Program-made: the position numbers and the translations under genes | The notes under the pieces: model-generated | What the model was told of the DNA's origin: nothing | Databases searched by the model: none | The model's input: the letters and a program-made list of their open reading frames with translations, nothing else | From: Prorocentrum cordatum | Taxonomy: Eukaryota; Sar; Dinophyceae; Prorocentrales; Prorocentraceae | DNA: 64,000 bases | Direction: 5' to 3' | Assembly: GCA_963575745.1 (NCBI GenBank) | Contig: CAUYUJ010015296.1 | Location: 180,259 to 244,258 of the forward strand | Shown here: positions 8,641-19,776 of the stretch, in pieces | Numbering within the stretch: the stretch's first letter is position 1 | Layout of the letters: each line of letters begins with the position of its first letter

Positions 8641-11285
8641 CTCTCACCTGAGAGTTTGACTAGCATGCGCTTCGGGTGCTATTCGCTCGCATGTTAGGTA
8701 TACATGGTGTTTGTTGTTAACGCGATCCGAGCGCGCCATTCGCGTAAGCATGCGTAGTTTGCCAATGGTTTGCATGTCGTCATGCCATTGCATGCTCGCG
8801 TTGCGATCACGTGTTGCGCTCTGCTCCCGTGGCACAGCACGGTACCGCCACGCAATGCACGCTACGGTCGCACGGTGTTCCCGTACGCGACCGAACCGCG
8901 CACAACGCGCACATTGCGGGCGCCGCTCGATTCTTCAAAGATGCTTCAAACAATGTAAGCTACGCCAGAGTGTTGCATGCTACTATCACGTGCACCACTG
9001 GCCCAGAAAGTAATGCGCCAGGGCTGCATGGGGCGTTCAGTGTTGCGCACTACGACTGCTCGGAAAGCCAGCGTGGTGGTTACGACAGCGCGGTGCGGGC
9101 GACATTGCGTCGCGACGCTACGCTGCTTGAGACAACAGGTTGTTTGAACCCTTTGGTGGGGGCCGGCGGTGTAGTCTTGTGGCGATACTGGATGCATGTT
9201 GGGCAGTCTCCGATGCCCTCGAGGCAGAAACGGCGAGGATGCGAACGCCACAACCATAAACCGTTAGCTGATTATTTGGGCTGGGCATTCTGGGTCGACC
9301 TCCAGGGCCCCCAACACGGTCCACGAGGCCCCGAATCTGACGCCAAGCAGGGGCCCGTGGGCGCTCTGAACTACGCAGGAGACTTCAAGTCCGAGTCACG
9401 CGCCGCTGGAGACGCTGCGTTGCAGGATGCATTGCGCTGCGACGCTGCGGGTTCGGAAACGCCACGGTACGACACTACGCTGCTGGCGGCGACTCGCCAC
9501 ATCACTACGCTGCCCAGGGCATTTCGATACAGCATTACGCTGCGCTGCTGAGGACAGCGGCACGCCGCTGCGCCTCTGGATTATTTGCGATACGCTGTGC
9601 ATTTCGCTAAGGTCACATGTTGCACGCTGCGCCCACATAGCGCACGCCACGACCAACTCATGAACGCTAAGCTAACATCATGCACGCCAGCAATGCGGGC
9701 GAATGCTGCGTGCAAGCACTGCGCTATAGTATTGCTCGCGGGGCTTGCACGCTACGCCCATGTACTGAATTTAATGATGTACTAGTCTACGACGCTACGC
9801 TGCGGGGCGCACTTCGCACTTCCCCACGACATTGCCTTGCTGGAGACATCGCGGTACGGCATTATGATGCGGGACACGCTACTTCGCGGAAGGCGCGACG
9901 CCACAACCCTAGACCGTTGGAGTAGCTGCGTTTCGGCATGTTGGGCGCGGCGCTCACACACAGGATGGCATGCTTGCGCTCAGCACAGGAATGCAAGCCG
10001 CCAGTGCTGCGCGCGCTGATACTGGGCATGGTGCCCGCATGCTGGATGCGACGGGGCGTTGTGGGAGAGGCGGCACGATGACGCTATACCGCGGGACACG
10101 CTGCGTTACAAGACAAGACCACAATGTTGGAGACGCGATGCCCCGAAGCCCAACATCTAGGGGACAGAGCGGTCAGTTATAGTCCACGCGGCGCTTGCAT
10201 ATTACACTCCACAGCGCGCTCACATGAAGTTTGTGACGTTCGCATTCCGCAACTAGGCAGTGAGCGCTAAGGTTGCATGCTGTTCTCGTATATTGACTGC
10301 GACTGGGCGCTAGAGGAAACCATACAGTGCGACGCGACACGGCGGAAACGATTGCGTTACTAAGTGTTTCGGGGCGCTACGTTCCGACACAGAGCTGACG
10401 GAGACTCCGCAATGGCAATACGTTGCTGGATGCATTACGCTGCGGTGCTGCGTTGCTGGGGGCACAACGCTACGGCAGCACGTTGTTGGAGGCACTACGC
10501 TAAGGCACTGCGCTCCTGTGTATGATGCGCTGCAACGCTGCACTGTTGCAGACGCTGCGACGCTGCCATGCTACATGCAGCACGCGCACTCACATGCAGC
10601 GTGGGGAACTCATCTACTGCACGCTGCGTGAACATACTTGTCGTTACGCTCACGTGCTGTACGGTAACGTTTTGCGCCAGTATCGGCTTGGTGCCGCACG
10701 CGAGTACTGTATGTAGGTTGCGTTCGCAGACTTGCCACGAGTGCACGTTGCGGGAGACGGCGCTGCGAGGTTACAACGCAGGAGATGGTTGGCTACGGTG
10801 GTGTGTGGGAGCCATGCTGCCACGCCACCTAAGTTGGTGGGTACACGCTGGTTCTATGGATTGCGCGGCGCGTTCACATGCAACATGCGACGTTTGCAGA
10901 CCGCACGTTCGTATGGCGCGAAAATTACACGCTGATGCAGCGTACAGACCACGACAACACGCTGCGGGATGCATTGCGATACTACGTGGCATTGTGGAAG
11001 CCATCGCGTTTCGCCGTTGCGTTCTTGGGAACATTACGTTATGACACAAGGGCTCCAGATTATTCCGCAATGCTTGTACGTTCTGGAGTGTGTTGCAATG
11101 CGACGCTACGCTGCTGAAGACACGGCGCTGCGGCAGTACGTTGTCGGAGACACTGCGCTACGACTGCGCTGCTGGAGACGCCGCGTTACCACTCTACGCT
11201 GCTGAGGTTCTGCGCTAGAAACTATGCTTCTGGAAACAGCACGCTACGACATCTTACATGCCACGCCCGCGCACAGAGTGCCACG
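8640..11285. repeat. Degenerate CGCTACG/CGCTGCG repeat field
   Basis: For more than 2.6 kb short words recur in loose order: ACGCTGCG, ACGCTACG, GCTGGAGACRC, GCACTACGCTGCTG, CATGCTACGC, TTGCGCTG. In places (10430-10520, 11095-11215) spacing is about 30 bp, as in CGCTGCTGGAGACNCNGCG. Open frames on both strands are short and low in complexity. An old, mutated satellite is the simplest reading. Confidence 0.6.
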
Positions 11286-11343
11286 AGCATTCACATAATG
11301 CACGCGAACACTTCACACTCATGTGTCTCTCCGCTTCTCTCCA

Positions 11344-11374
<31 letters not shown>

Positions 11375-12030
11375 GATACTGCGCGCTGCTACTGCGCGCA
11401 AGTATGGCGTGCGACTGCTGCCTGTTATCACTGCTCGCCAATCCTGCGCGTTACTTGTGCACGCCATTCTTCGCACCACCGTGCCTTTACAGCCACCCCC
11501 GCGGGCGCTGCGCATTCACAGTATCCCACTGCTCTCGCGTGACCCGTGGGAACTTCTAGAGGGCCTCTAGCATTTTTCGGATGCCCGTTGGTGATGTCGG
11601 GGCCGCCTTGGGCGCGATGGATCTCCCGAGCCCTCCCGACTGCTGTCTTGGAAACCTCTTCGGGCGGTATTGTGGCTATCTCGGGCCGAATTGGAAGCCC
11701 ATTTGGTCTCTCTGGGGCCGTCTTGGCTCCGAACGCCTTGCCGGAGAGTTCCTTGGGCGCCGCTTGTGGGTATCTTGAGGACTCTTTGGAGTTCCTTGAG
11801 ACTTCTGGGGGGGTCGCTGGGCCGTCTTAGGCTGGGATTGGAGTATGTTGCAGCGGTCCTGGGCCGAGTTTGGGCCACCTTGGGGCCGAGGGGAGCGACG
11901 GGCAGCGATACGTGGATGGGCGAGTAGGTCTACTGGCAGTGAAGCAGCCGCCACTGGAAAACTTCAGGTAACCTGCCAGACAGCTAACAGGTGCCAGGTT
12001 CCCGAGGGCATGGTACCCCACAGTGCTTTT
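11286..12030. other. No gene seen; short CT microsatellite
   Basis: (CT)n at 11346-11374. From 11540 to 11960 the sequence is rich in CTTGGGG/CCGTCTTGG words without a firm period. No gene supported. Confidence 0.4.
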
Positions 12031-12032
12031 AT

Positions 12033-13240
12033 CATTGTTCCCAACCCTCCTGTGGAGTTGGGTGCTCGTTTTGAATTCGCAGTGCCGCGCGTCTCCTTCT
12101 CCTTCTCCCCTCCTCCTCCTGTCCTGCTCATCCTCCTCCTCCTCCTCATCCTCTTCCTCCTCCTCGTCATCATCACCATCTTGATATCAATTACCATCCT
12201 CATCATTTTCATCACATGTACATCACACCCCTCACACCATTCGTACCCCCTAGGGAGCTCCACCGAAAGCCCCAGCGACGGCTCTAGCAGTACAGGAGGC
12301 CTCATCCTCCTCTTCTCTGACGAGGGCCCCAGTGGCAGGGTTCAAATTGGTACACGCTTCATGTCGGCAGACCCCTCACACGTTCCGTGGCCTCATAGGG
12401 AGCCCCACCGAGTGCCCCAGTGGCAGGGTTCACATGGGTACCCGCCCCATTTCGGCAGACCACTCAAACGTTTCGTGACCCCCCTGGGAGCTTCACCGAG
12501 GGCTCCAGTGGCAGGGTTCGCATGCGTGTCCGCTCCATGTTGGCAGACCCCTCACACGTTTCGTGGTCCCATAGGGGGGCTCCACCGAGGCCTCAAGTGG
12601 CAGGGTTCACATGGGTACCCGCCTCATTTCGGCAGACCCCTCACACGTTTCGTGGCCACATAGGTAACTCTAACGAGGGCCCCAGAGGCAGGGTTCACAT
12701 GGGTACCCGCCCCATTTCGGCAGACCAGTCAAACGTTTCGTGGCCCCATCCTGGGGAGCTCCACCGAAGGCCCCAGTGGGAAGGTTTGAATGCGTACCCG
12801 GGTCCGCTTTGGCAGATCCCTCACAGGTTTCGTGGCCCCATAGGAAGCTCCACCGAAGGCCACAGTGGGAGGGTTTGCCAATGTGGCGCACCCTCTACTC
12901 GCTTCATGGCCCCATAGGGAGCTTCACCGAGGGCCCATCCCTGACACGTTCCGTATTTGGGTTCGTTTTGGCACATCCCTGACACGTTTCGTGCTTCCCC
13001 AGGGAGCTCCACCGAAGGCCCCAGTGACAAAATTCGCATGCGTACCGGCAACCACTTTGGCACAACCCCTCTTACGTTTCGTGGCCCCATAGAGAGCCCC
13101 ACTGAAGGCTCCAGTGGCAAGGTTCGCATGCCCACCCGGGCCCACTTTGGCACACCCCGCACACATGTTGTGGCCCCACTGGGAGCTCCACCGACGGCCT
13201 CACTGGCAGGGTCCGCACGCCACATAGCCAGTGCACCGTC
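12033..13240. repeat. Tandem array T1 (about 88-bp unit) with lead module
   Basis: The lead module (12033-12078, with TTCCCAACCCTCCTGTGGAG and GCTCGTTTTGAA) is followed by a TCC-rich tract (12085-12160). About ten units then follow with GGTTCRCATG starts at 12429, 12517, 12606 and 12694. A unit reads AGCTCCACCGAAGGCCCCAG, TGGCAGGGTTCGCATG, then TCACACGTTTCGTGGCCCCA. The same lead, tract and array recur at 22938-25235. Confidence 0.85.
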
Positions 13241-14363
13241 TGGCGCAGTTGTCATTGAGCGGTCATGTTGGTCGCTTCCATATCCGTAGAGTGGGTTGGG
13301 TTCCTCGCTGGGGCAATTGTCAGCATGCTTCCAGCTTACTTCAATGTCGATAGTCTCTTCCTTTGAGTTGTTCTCGCTTGTATCCAGCTCTTCATGTAAT
13401 TGCTGGACGGGGGAGGGTGGAGGATAACCTGCCCGCCCCTCCTCCCCCGACTTCGACTATTTCTATTGAATGGTATGCACATCCCGTGCTGCCCATCATA
13501 ACCACTGCAATTGAAGGACTGGCGAGCTGATTCTAAAAGGCCTTGTGTCCCGGTGGACGTTTTTATACGATAGCCCCACGAGTATGCAGCAGGAACACCT
13601 CTCAAGCGACTCACACCTGCTTGAATCAGAGCAACACAATTGCACGATTAATTGCCACGACGGATGGCTTGCCATACGCAGTGCGCCCTAACATATCATG
13701 TTGCCGCTGCCTGCGTGCGAATTCTTTGTGGAGCTGTGGACGAAGTTGGGTCTCCCAAATCGTCACAACTGCGCATGGCTTGACATGTACGTGCCCAGTT
13801 TTTGAATTGGACTTGTGGTAAAGAAGAGTGGCCGAATCCAAACATGACGATCGCGGCGTTGGCGCAGTTATCACCGCAGTGGTTCAGCATATGCATTCTG
13901 GACCCGCCAGCGTAGCACTCACGATTCGTGGTCACAAGGCTGTTGTATCACACTGCAGTGACGTTTCGCGTTTAATCCCTCACAATGACTTCAGGGCATT
14001 CAGGGCACTATCGAGCATAATCATCCCCTTGCACCCCTTGAGCCCCAGCATCGTCGTGCCGTGATGGGCATCGTCACAGTGATTGATTCCATGTTTTCAT
14101 CCGTATCGCTGTTTCTCCTCAAGGCCAGTGCGCTCGAGAATTGCGCTCGAGCGTTGCCGAGTTTCATATTCCGCAGCATGAAAATGTGTATCGCAGCAGT
14201 TTATATCAGTACCTTCGTTTCTGTCACCGACGGTTTGGTCGTGACTACAAATAGCCAGATTGTTTCCAGTCTCTTCAACCAAACGGTGCAATACGTCATG
14301 GCACGCGACCTGGGAAACCTGTCCGACAGCAAGCTGGAAGCTGGCAGAGGCGAGGCGCATCCT
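13241..14363. other. No gene supported
   Basis: Lower-GC unique sequence. A 329-codon open frame begins at 14061 but runs through the MITE and into a different frame from the exon at 14587, so I do not call it a gene. Confidence 0.35.
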
Positions 14364-14561
14364 CGAAGAACAAACAACTGTATCCACGTAAACTTTCGGA
14401 CCTCCGCACGGATTTCCTGGATCGGCGCTGGGGCCGCCCTGGCGACGCCTCCGGCGCCGCCCCTGGCGCGATCCGCGCGCCAGGGAGGGGATTCCAGCGC
14501 AGACCCTAAAATCCGCGCGCACCTTCGAAAGTTTATGCTGATGCCGTTCTGTGCTTCTTCG
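14364..14561. mobile_element. MITE family M, copy 2 (best preserved)
   Basis: 198 bp with roughly 68-bp terminal inverted repeats. The left end starts CGAAGAACAAACAACTGTAT; the right end is its imperfect inverse, finishing GTGCTTCTTCG. Inner arms carry GGATTTCCTGGATCGGCGC against CCAGCGCAGACCC...ATCCGCGCG, and the centre holds CCCTGGCGCGATCCGCGCG. No ORF, so mobilisation would need a transposase elsewhere. Confidence 0.75.
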
Positions 14562-14586
14562 CACTCCGCCGCTGCTTCTGCTGGGC

Positions 14587-15010
14587 ATGGGGCAGCAGCT
14601 GGCCCAGGACAGCGGCAGCGTCGGGCGCATGGCAGCCGGGAAGGTGGGCATCTGGGCGCTCGTCGCGGCGGCCGCCCTGATCGCCGCCGCGCACCTGCTG
14701 GTGTGCTACGCCCTGGCCTGGCTCCACGGCGGCAACGGCGCGGAGGGCTCCCGCGCGAAGAAGTGCGAGGCGGGGCCTGCCAGGCCCGTCTCGTACCTCT
14801 GCCAGCCAGGTCCGCGCTCCAGCAAGCCGGGCCCCACCAGCGACCCGCCCAGCGACGGCTTCCTCTCCGAGAGCGTCCTCTGCACCGAGAGCGACGGTTC
14901 GCAGCGGCAGAGCTGGAGCGCCGGCGCCGCCGCGCGCGGCTCGGTGCCCGCCGTCCCGGCCCTCTGCCCCCAGATGACGGTGCCCGACAGGCCCGCACTT
15001 TCGAAGGAGG
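14587..15010 (+). CDS. Candidate host exon: small single-pass membrane protein
   Basis: From ATG 14587 the frame reads MGQQLAQDSGSVGRMAAGKV, then a strong hydrophobic helix of about 26 residues (residues 19-45, IWALVAAAALIAAAHLLVCY). A Ser/Pro/Gly-rich tail with five Cys follows, up to about residue 140. After 15010 the sequence turns into GGGGGTTATGGGGGGG runs and loses protein character, suggesting an intron or the gene end. The helix predicts a membrane-anchored protein with a short N-terminal part. No family recognised. The MITE ends 26 bp upstream and may have taken over the promoter or an upstream intron. Confidence 0.4.
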
Positions 15011-15137
15011 GGGGTTATGGGGGGGCGGCAAAGAGGGGGGTGATGGCTAGGGGGGGTGGGTATCATGGCGGGGGCCATGATATTTTCCCAGATTTCGTGG
15101 CGCCTCTTCTTGCTTCATTACGTCCCTCCCCCCCCCC

Positions 15138-15158
15138 CCGTAGCCATTTTGGCTCAAG
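15138..15158 (+). other. Relict dinoflagellate spliced leader
   Basis: Twenty-one bases ending TAGCCATTTTGGCTCAAG match positions 2-22 of the canonical 22-nt dinoflagellate spliced leader. It sits after a run of C and directly before the LINE 5' UTR. It is not followed by GT, so this is not an SL RNA gene but a leader copied into DNA from a trans-spliced mRNA. Confidence 0.9.
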
Positions 15159-15289
15159 ATGCTGCGTTCCACAGGGGAACGCGTGGATACCGCTAGTCCG
15201 CGGCCAGCTTTCAGTCCTTCCCCTGGTCAGCCCCAGGGCGAGCGTCGAGGTGGTCCGCCCCACCTTGGCGCGTCTCTCTCATCCCAGGC

Positions 15290-16322
15290 ATGGTGCCGCA
15301 GCCGCCAGCGGTCACTGTGCTCCGCGGCCCGCGCAAGCCCCACTGGTGCTGCGGGCAATGCGGGCGCGCGGAGAACTGGGCGTGCCGCATCCAGTGCCTC
15401 TGCGGGCGTGACGCGCCTGCTGCCATCGTCTCGCGTGCTCGCCAGAAGCACAAGGAGGCCGACGCTGGCGGAGGCGGCGGCAAGAAGGCGGGCTTCAAGC
15501 AAGGAGGCTCGTCGACGCAGGGCATCCTCAAGCAGCTCGCGGAGTGGATGCAGGCCATCGAGAAGCGCTTGGCGCCGCAAGACAAGGAGTGGCCCAAGCC
15601 TGGCGGCACAGCGCCGTGGCGCGAGGCCGCAGACGGTGCTGACCCTGACAAGAAGTCGCAGAGTGCCAAGCTCGGCGAGCGGATCACGGAGCTCGAGGAG
15701 TGCCTCAAGAAGCTTCCACCCGCCGACGAGCGCAACGAGGATCTTCGGGGTCCAATCGAGAAGCAGTTGGAGACACTGCGTGCGGAGAAGCGTGCGCGAT
15801 TGTCTCCCCAGGCCCTCCATCGGCGCACGCAGCAGGATCTGCAGCGGGCGCGGAACGGCCTGGAGAAGTTGGAGAAGGAGTTGGGTGAGAAGGAGCGCCA
15901 GCTTGATGAGCTGGCCAAGGGCATCGCGACGCGCAAGGAGACGATCGCAGCCAAGAAGTTGGAGGTGGCGGTGCTGGATGCAGCGTTCAGCGAGTCGGCC
16001 AAGAACGTCAGCACCGTTGCGGCCGACATCGACCTCGTTGAGGAGGACGTGGCCGACCAGCCCGACCTCGTCGCCCTCCTCAAGTCTGAGGCATGGGTCA
16101 AGCTCAAGTCGGCGGTCGCCAGCAAGGCGGCTGCCCGCGCTGCCAGCACTGGGGCTGTTCCTCTTGCTGCTGATGCTGCCGATGAGGCTATGCCTGCCCC
16201 CTGCGGAGGTGCAGAAGCGGGCCCTCTATCACGCTCGGAGTGAAAGGAGCATCGATGACTTCATGTCCGCCTTCGACACCATGTGGTCCGAGCTGGCGGC
16301 CAAGCGAGCGCGGCATGGGTAG
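15290..16322 (+). CDS. LINE ORF1: Cys-rich finger plus coiled-coil RNA-binding protein
   Basis: Starts at ATG 15290, 131 bp after the leader. Residues 18-45 hold a zinc-ribbon-like cluster (WCCGQCGRAENWACRIQCLCG), typical of dinoflagellate LINE ORF1. A Gly/Lys linker and long coiled coils follow (residues 75-270; AIEKRL, ITELEECLKKLP, RNGLEKLEKELGEKERQLDE). The first frame ends at TGA 16241-16243. The natural C-terminus (ALYHARSERSIDDFMSAFDT) lies in another frame ending at TAG 16320-16322, so one frameshift sits near 16170-16210. ORF2 can start at ATG 16315, overlapping the ORF1 stop. Expected role: nucleic-acid chaperone of the LINE RNP. Confidence 0.75.
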
Positions 16323-17087
16323 TCCTGCGACTGCCTGGCCTGACGTTTGCGGGCTGCCTGGGCGTGGGCGGGCGCCGCCGAGCGGGGCCAGGCCGACGGT
16401 CGGCGCTGAGTTCAGCATCGAGACCTACAACGCCAGCGGCGGCAAGGCGTCCGTCAAGAAGCGCCTTGCCAGCACGATGGCAAGCGTGGTGCTGCTGCAG
16501 GGGTTCGGGCACATCAGCGAGCACGTTGAGGCCTTGGCTTCATGGTGCGGTGTGCGAGGCTGGAGGCTTATGGCGTTGCCGAGCCTGCCGACTTCTGGTT
16601 CTGTGCCGTCGGCAGGAGTTGCCGTTGCCGTGCGCGGTCGTCTCGGACTTCGTCCTCCTACCTTCGGCGCGCATGAGATCGCCCCGAACCGAGTTCAGCA
16701 TGTTCTTATAGATACACCCGGGCTGCCTGTCGGCCTGCATGCCTTCAACGTGTACCTGCGCACTGGTGAGGGCGCCGCTGGCCGCAACGGCAGGCTGTTG
16801 CAGGAGTTGGGCCTCGCTGCTGAGGCACTGGGCGGTTCCGTCGTCATCGGCGGTGGCTGGAACATGTGCCCAGGCGAGTTGGAGGCGAGCCAATTCTCCG
16901 CTCTTGTTGGTTGTTCGATTGTGAGCTCGTCTTCTGTCGCGTTTCGAGGAGGTTCAGGTCAGTCTGTCATCGGTTATTTCCTCCTCAACTCAGCGGCCAT
17001 GAGGATGTATGCGAGCGTGGGCATTGATGTCAAGTGGGCCAAGCGAGGCCATCGGCCTGGTCACGCTGTCCTCAAAGGCGACGCTGA
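16315..17087 (+). pseudogene. LINE ORF2, AP-endonuclease-like domain, catalytic acids lost
   Basis: The EEP-fold order is clear: IETYNASGGKASVKKRL (Asn motif), ASVVLLQGFGH, HAFNVYL, VVIGGGWNM, SVIGYFLLN and RGHRPGHAVL. In working LINE endonucleases these sites read LLQE, GGDxN and IDxF. Here Glu and both Asp are Gly, encoded by GGG, GGC and GGT, each one A-to-G step from an acidic codon. The enzyme that nicks target DNA should be dead. The frame moves before the next module. Confidence 0.75.
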
Positions 17088-18465
17088 GCACGTCAAGCGA
17101 CCTACACGGCGGCGCCAAAGATGGGCACTCAGATCATCGTCGGGCCGCAGGCGCAGCCGCCAACCTACACTAGCGCTCGGTGTGTTGCTGAAGCTGCTGT
17201 CGAGTCCTGCGGCGATCCTGAGTCTCCTCCTGGAGTTGGATGGGGTCGCAATGTTCTTTATGGTTTCGCTCGTTCCTTGCAGCCTCGGCGGATCGACATC
17301 ACCTATACGGTCAAGGGCGCGTCCGACCTGCAAGCCGTGGCAGATGGAAGGCAGTGGTTGCAGTCTTCCCTCCTCAGCATCATGCAGCGCAAGACGATGG
17401 CCAACCCGTCCGTGCAGGACTTGGCGACGGCCGCCGAGGAGATCCTCAATTCCACCACGGCCAACTACCATGGGCAGGGTCTTGCCACGCGCCTCGACCG
17501 ATATGTTCAGCAGGCGCGCGGCATGTTGCAGGCTATCTTCGACGAGGAGGCGTGCCGCGAGTTCCTAGGGGACATCGAGCCTGACGTCAAGCTCGCGGTC
17601 CATGGAGCTACCCCGGAGGACCGCCAGAAGTGGAAGGAGTGGTGTGCCATGGCCGATTCCAGTGGCTCGCGCGTCCTCCACCATATTGCGAAGTACCGTG
17701 ACGTTGCTCAGCCTACGGTGGTCCCCACGGCCCATGGTGCGTCGGCTCACGTTCGCGATGTTGTGCGGCATGAAGTGGAGTTGCACAAGAGTTTGTGGCC
17801 CAGCTCCCGCACAGTGCCAGCATGGATCCCCGACCGAACGGCGTTGCCGAGGGCGAATCCTGGCGAGATACGCGCAGTTGCGCGATCATTCTCGCTCAAC
17901 ACCACGGCAGCGCCAGACCATTGTCATCCTCGTCACTTCCCTCTCTTGGATGATCAGGCCCTCGAGGTGGTCGCCCTAATGTTCAAGGCGATGGAGTCCC
18001 TTGGCCTGCCGCCGAGGCAGCTGCGCTGGTTGATCACGCCGGTGCTGCCAAAGACGTCTGGTGGTGGCAATCGGTTGGTGGTGCTCTATGCTGGGCTCTA
18101 CAGGATTTGGCAGCGGATGCGACGGCCAGTGCGTCGAGAGCTGCAGGAGCAGGTTGGCAGGCCGTACTGGGGCGCTGCTCGCGGGCGGCCCTCCGTCGAC
18201 TGCGCGTGGCTCCAGGCGGCCGAGGGCGAGGCCGACAGCAAGCCGGCCTACCACGGCGCGCTCGCCGTTGCTGGCTTCAGCAAGTACTACGAGCGCATTC
18301 CTTTGACCAAGCTGCGCGACAAGTACATCAGCTTCAACGCGCCCACGGCCTTCCTGAAGTTGGTGTACAACATGTGGCGTGCGCCACGTGTGATGAGGCT
18401 AGCTGGTCATCATGCGGTGCTGGCCTTTTGTGATGCGGCCTCCCTGCGGGAGATATGTTATGTGA
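17088..18465 (+). pseudogene. LINE ORF2, reverse transcriptase N-terminal part
   Basis: Open from 17088 to TGA 18489-18491. RT fingers and palm: WLITPVLPKTSGGGNRLVVL, YAGLYRIWQRM, then motif A written AVAGFSKYYERIP where LINE RTs have Asp before FSK. This Asp is Gly (GGC). The region continues to VLAFCDAASL (motif B-like). Homology moves to the frame of 18455 around 18460, so a shift breaks the protein between motifs B and C. Confidence 0.8.
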
Positions 18466-19775
18466 TGTTTCGATCAAGGTGTGGTCTGTGAGGGAGTATG
18501 ACAGCTTCCTTGTCAGGCAGGCTTTCATTCCGCTCGTGAGCTACATTGACGACAACTCTATCTGGGTGTCGTCTACCACGGTGAGTATGACTACTTCCAT
18601 GATGGTCAACGCCATGCTGGAGTTCAGGGGCACGGTTTCGGAGCTCGACGCGATCATCAACGACAAGCTCGTCATTGTCGGCACCAGACTCTCCCTTGCG
18701 CAGGGCATCGTGTCCAGGCTCGGCCTGCCTGCCTCCGTCGCGAGGCGCAGTGCTGTCGACGTCGGCGTCGACGTCAGCGAGGGCAGCAGGAGGGCCGACC
18801 AGGGAGTGCTCACCAAGCGCGCCAAGCGCAAGGCGCATATGCTGAGGCGCATGCGGAAGATCAGGCGCTTCGGCAAGGTCATCACTGGCCACAAGGCGCA
18901 GTCTATCGGCCGCGTCATCCGCGCTGGTGCCTTGCCCGAGGCCACCTACGGCAGCGAGGTCGTTGGGCTCAACAACTCGGAGTGGCCGAGGTGCAGGCGT
19001 GATGTCGCTCGAGGGCAGCTTCCAGCGCATGGTGGTGTGAGCCTTTCGAGCAATGCTGTCTTGCTCGGCGATGGCGTCGCTGCCTCTGCCCTTGCGCCTG
19101 CCATCCAGTGGTGCAGAATGTTGTGGCAATCGGAGGTCTGCGGCCACCCGCTCGCTGTGCGTGCTCGTTTCTTGCGGCTCTGGCGTGAAGCTAAGCCATT
19201 TCGGGTCGCCGACTGGGCATCTCGTCGCGGCCCCTTGTCTCGAGCTGCGCTAGCTGCGCAGCGCGCGGGCTGGCGAGTCATGTCTGCGATAAGCTGGATG
19301 GGCCATCGAGGATCTATCATTGATGTTAGTAGAACGCCTCCGAGTACGCTCTCAACTATCATGTGTGCTGGCATTCAGCGTCAGCGCGAGATTTCTTTGG
19401 CCATGCAGCTGGGAGCTCCGACAGGCTACAGGGCCTCGCTCGATTTCGTTCGGTCGGCGGTCGGCGGTCGGTCCCGACGGCTTTCCAGGCTGCAGAAGTT
19501 GCTTGTTGGGAGCTGCTCGTGCCGCGGAGTCTGGGCCAAGGCCCGCGCCCAGGCTGCTGGCTACCTTTGCGATGGCCTCTGTGCGTGTGGCCAGAGGCAG
19601 GCGATCAAGCATTGTTTGTATGAGTGCATGCTGCCTGCCGTCGTCGCCGCCCGCGCCGAGGCTAAAGTCAGCCCGGTGTTCATCAGTGCCGGTATCGAGT
19701 CTGACGATCCCATCTTTGTGCAAGGAGTTTTCCTGTATGATGAGGAGGAGATTCCTCCCCCTTCTGCTCGGATAA
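18455..19775 (+). pseudogene. LINE ORF2, RT motif C, thumb and Cys knuckle
   Basis: REYDSFLVRQAF leads into motif C, LVSYIDDNSIWV (YIDD intact). A basic helical thumb region follows, then a Cys/His knuckle near 19567-19630 (LCDGLCACGQRQAIKHCLYEC). The frame runs to 19864, but after 19775 the homologous sequence (RNase H) is in another frame. Confidence 0.8.
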
Positions 19776-19776
19776 A

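Noticed and set aside
14311-14325. CTGG-GAAA-CCTG near 14311 as a hairpin outside the Copia element
   Set aside because: The stem has mismatches; no fully paired copy was found outside 41543-57532.
14061-15050. 329-codon frame across the MITE
   Set aside because: Its part over the exon at 14587 is in the wrong frame and becomes Arg-rich nonsense.
15138-15158. An SL RNA gene
   Set aside because: No GT donor and no SL RNA body follow the leader; LINE sequence starts directly.
15211-16149. 312-codon minus-strand frame
   Set aside because: Shadow of LINE ORF1; the plus strand carries the zinc-finger and coiled-coil homology.
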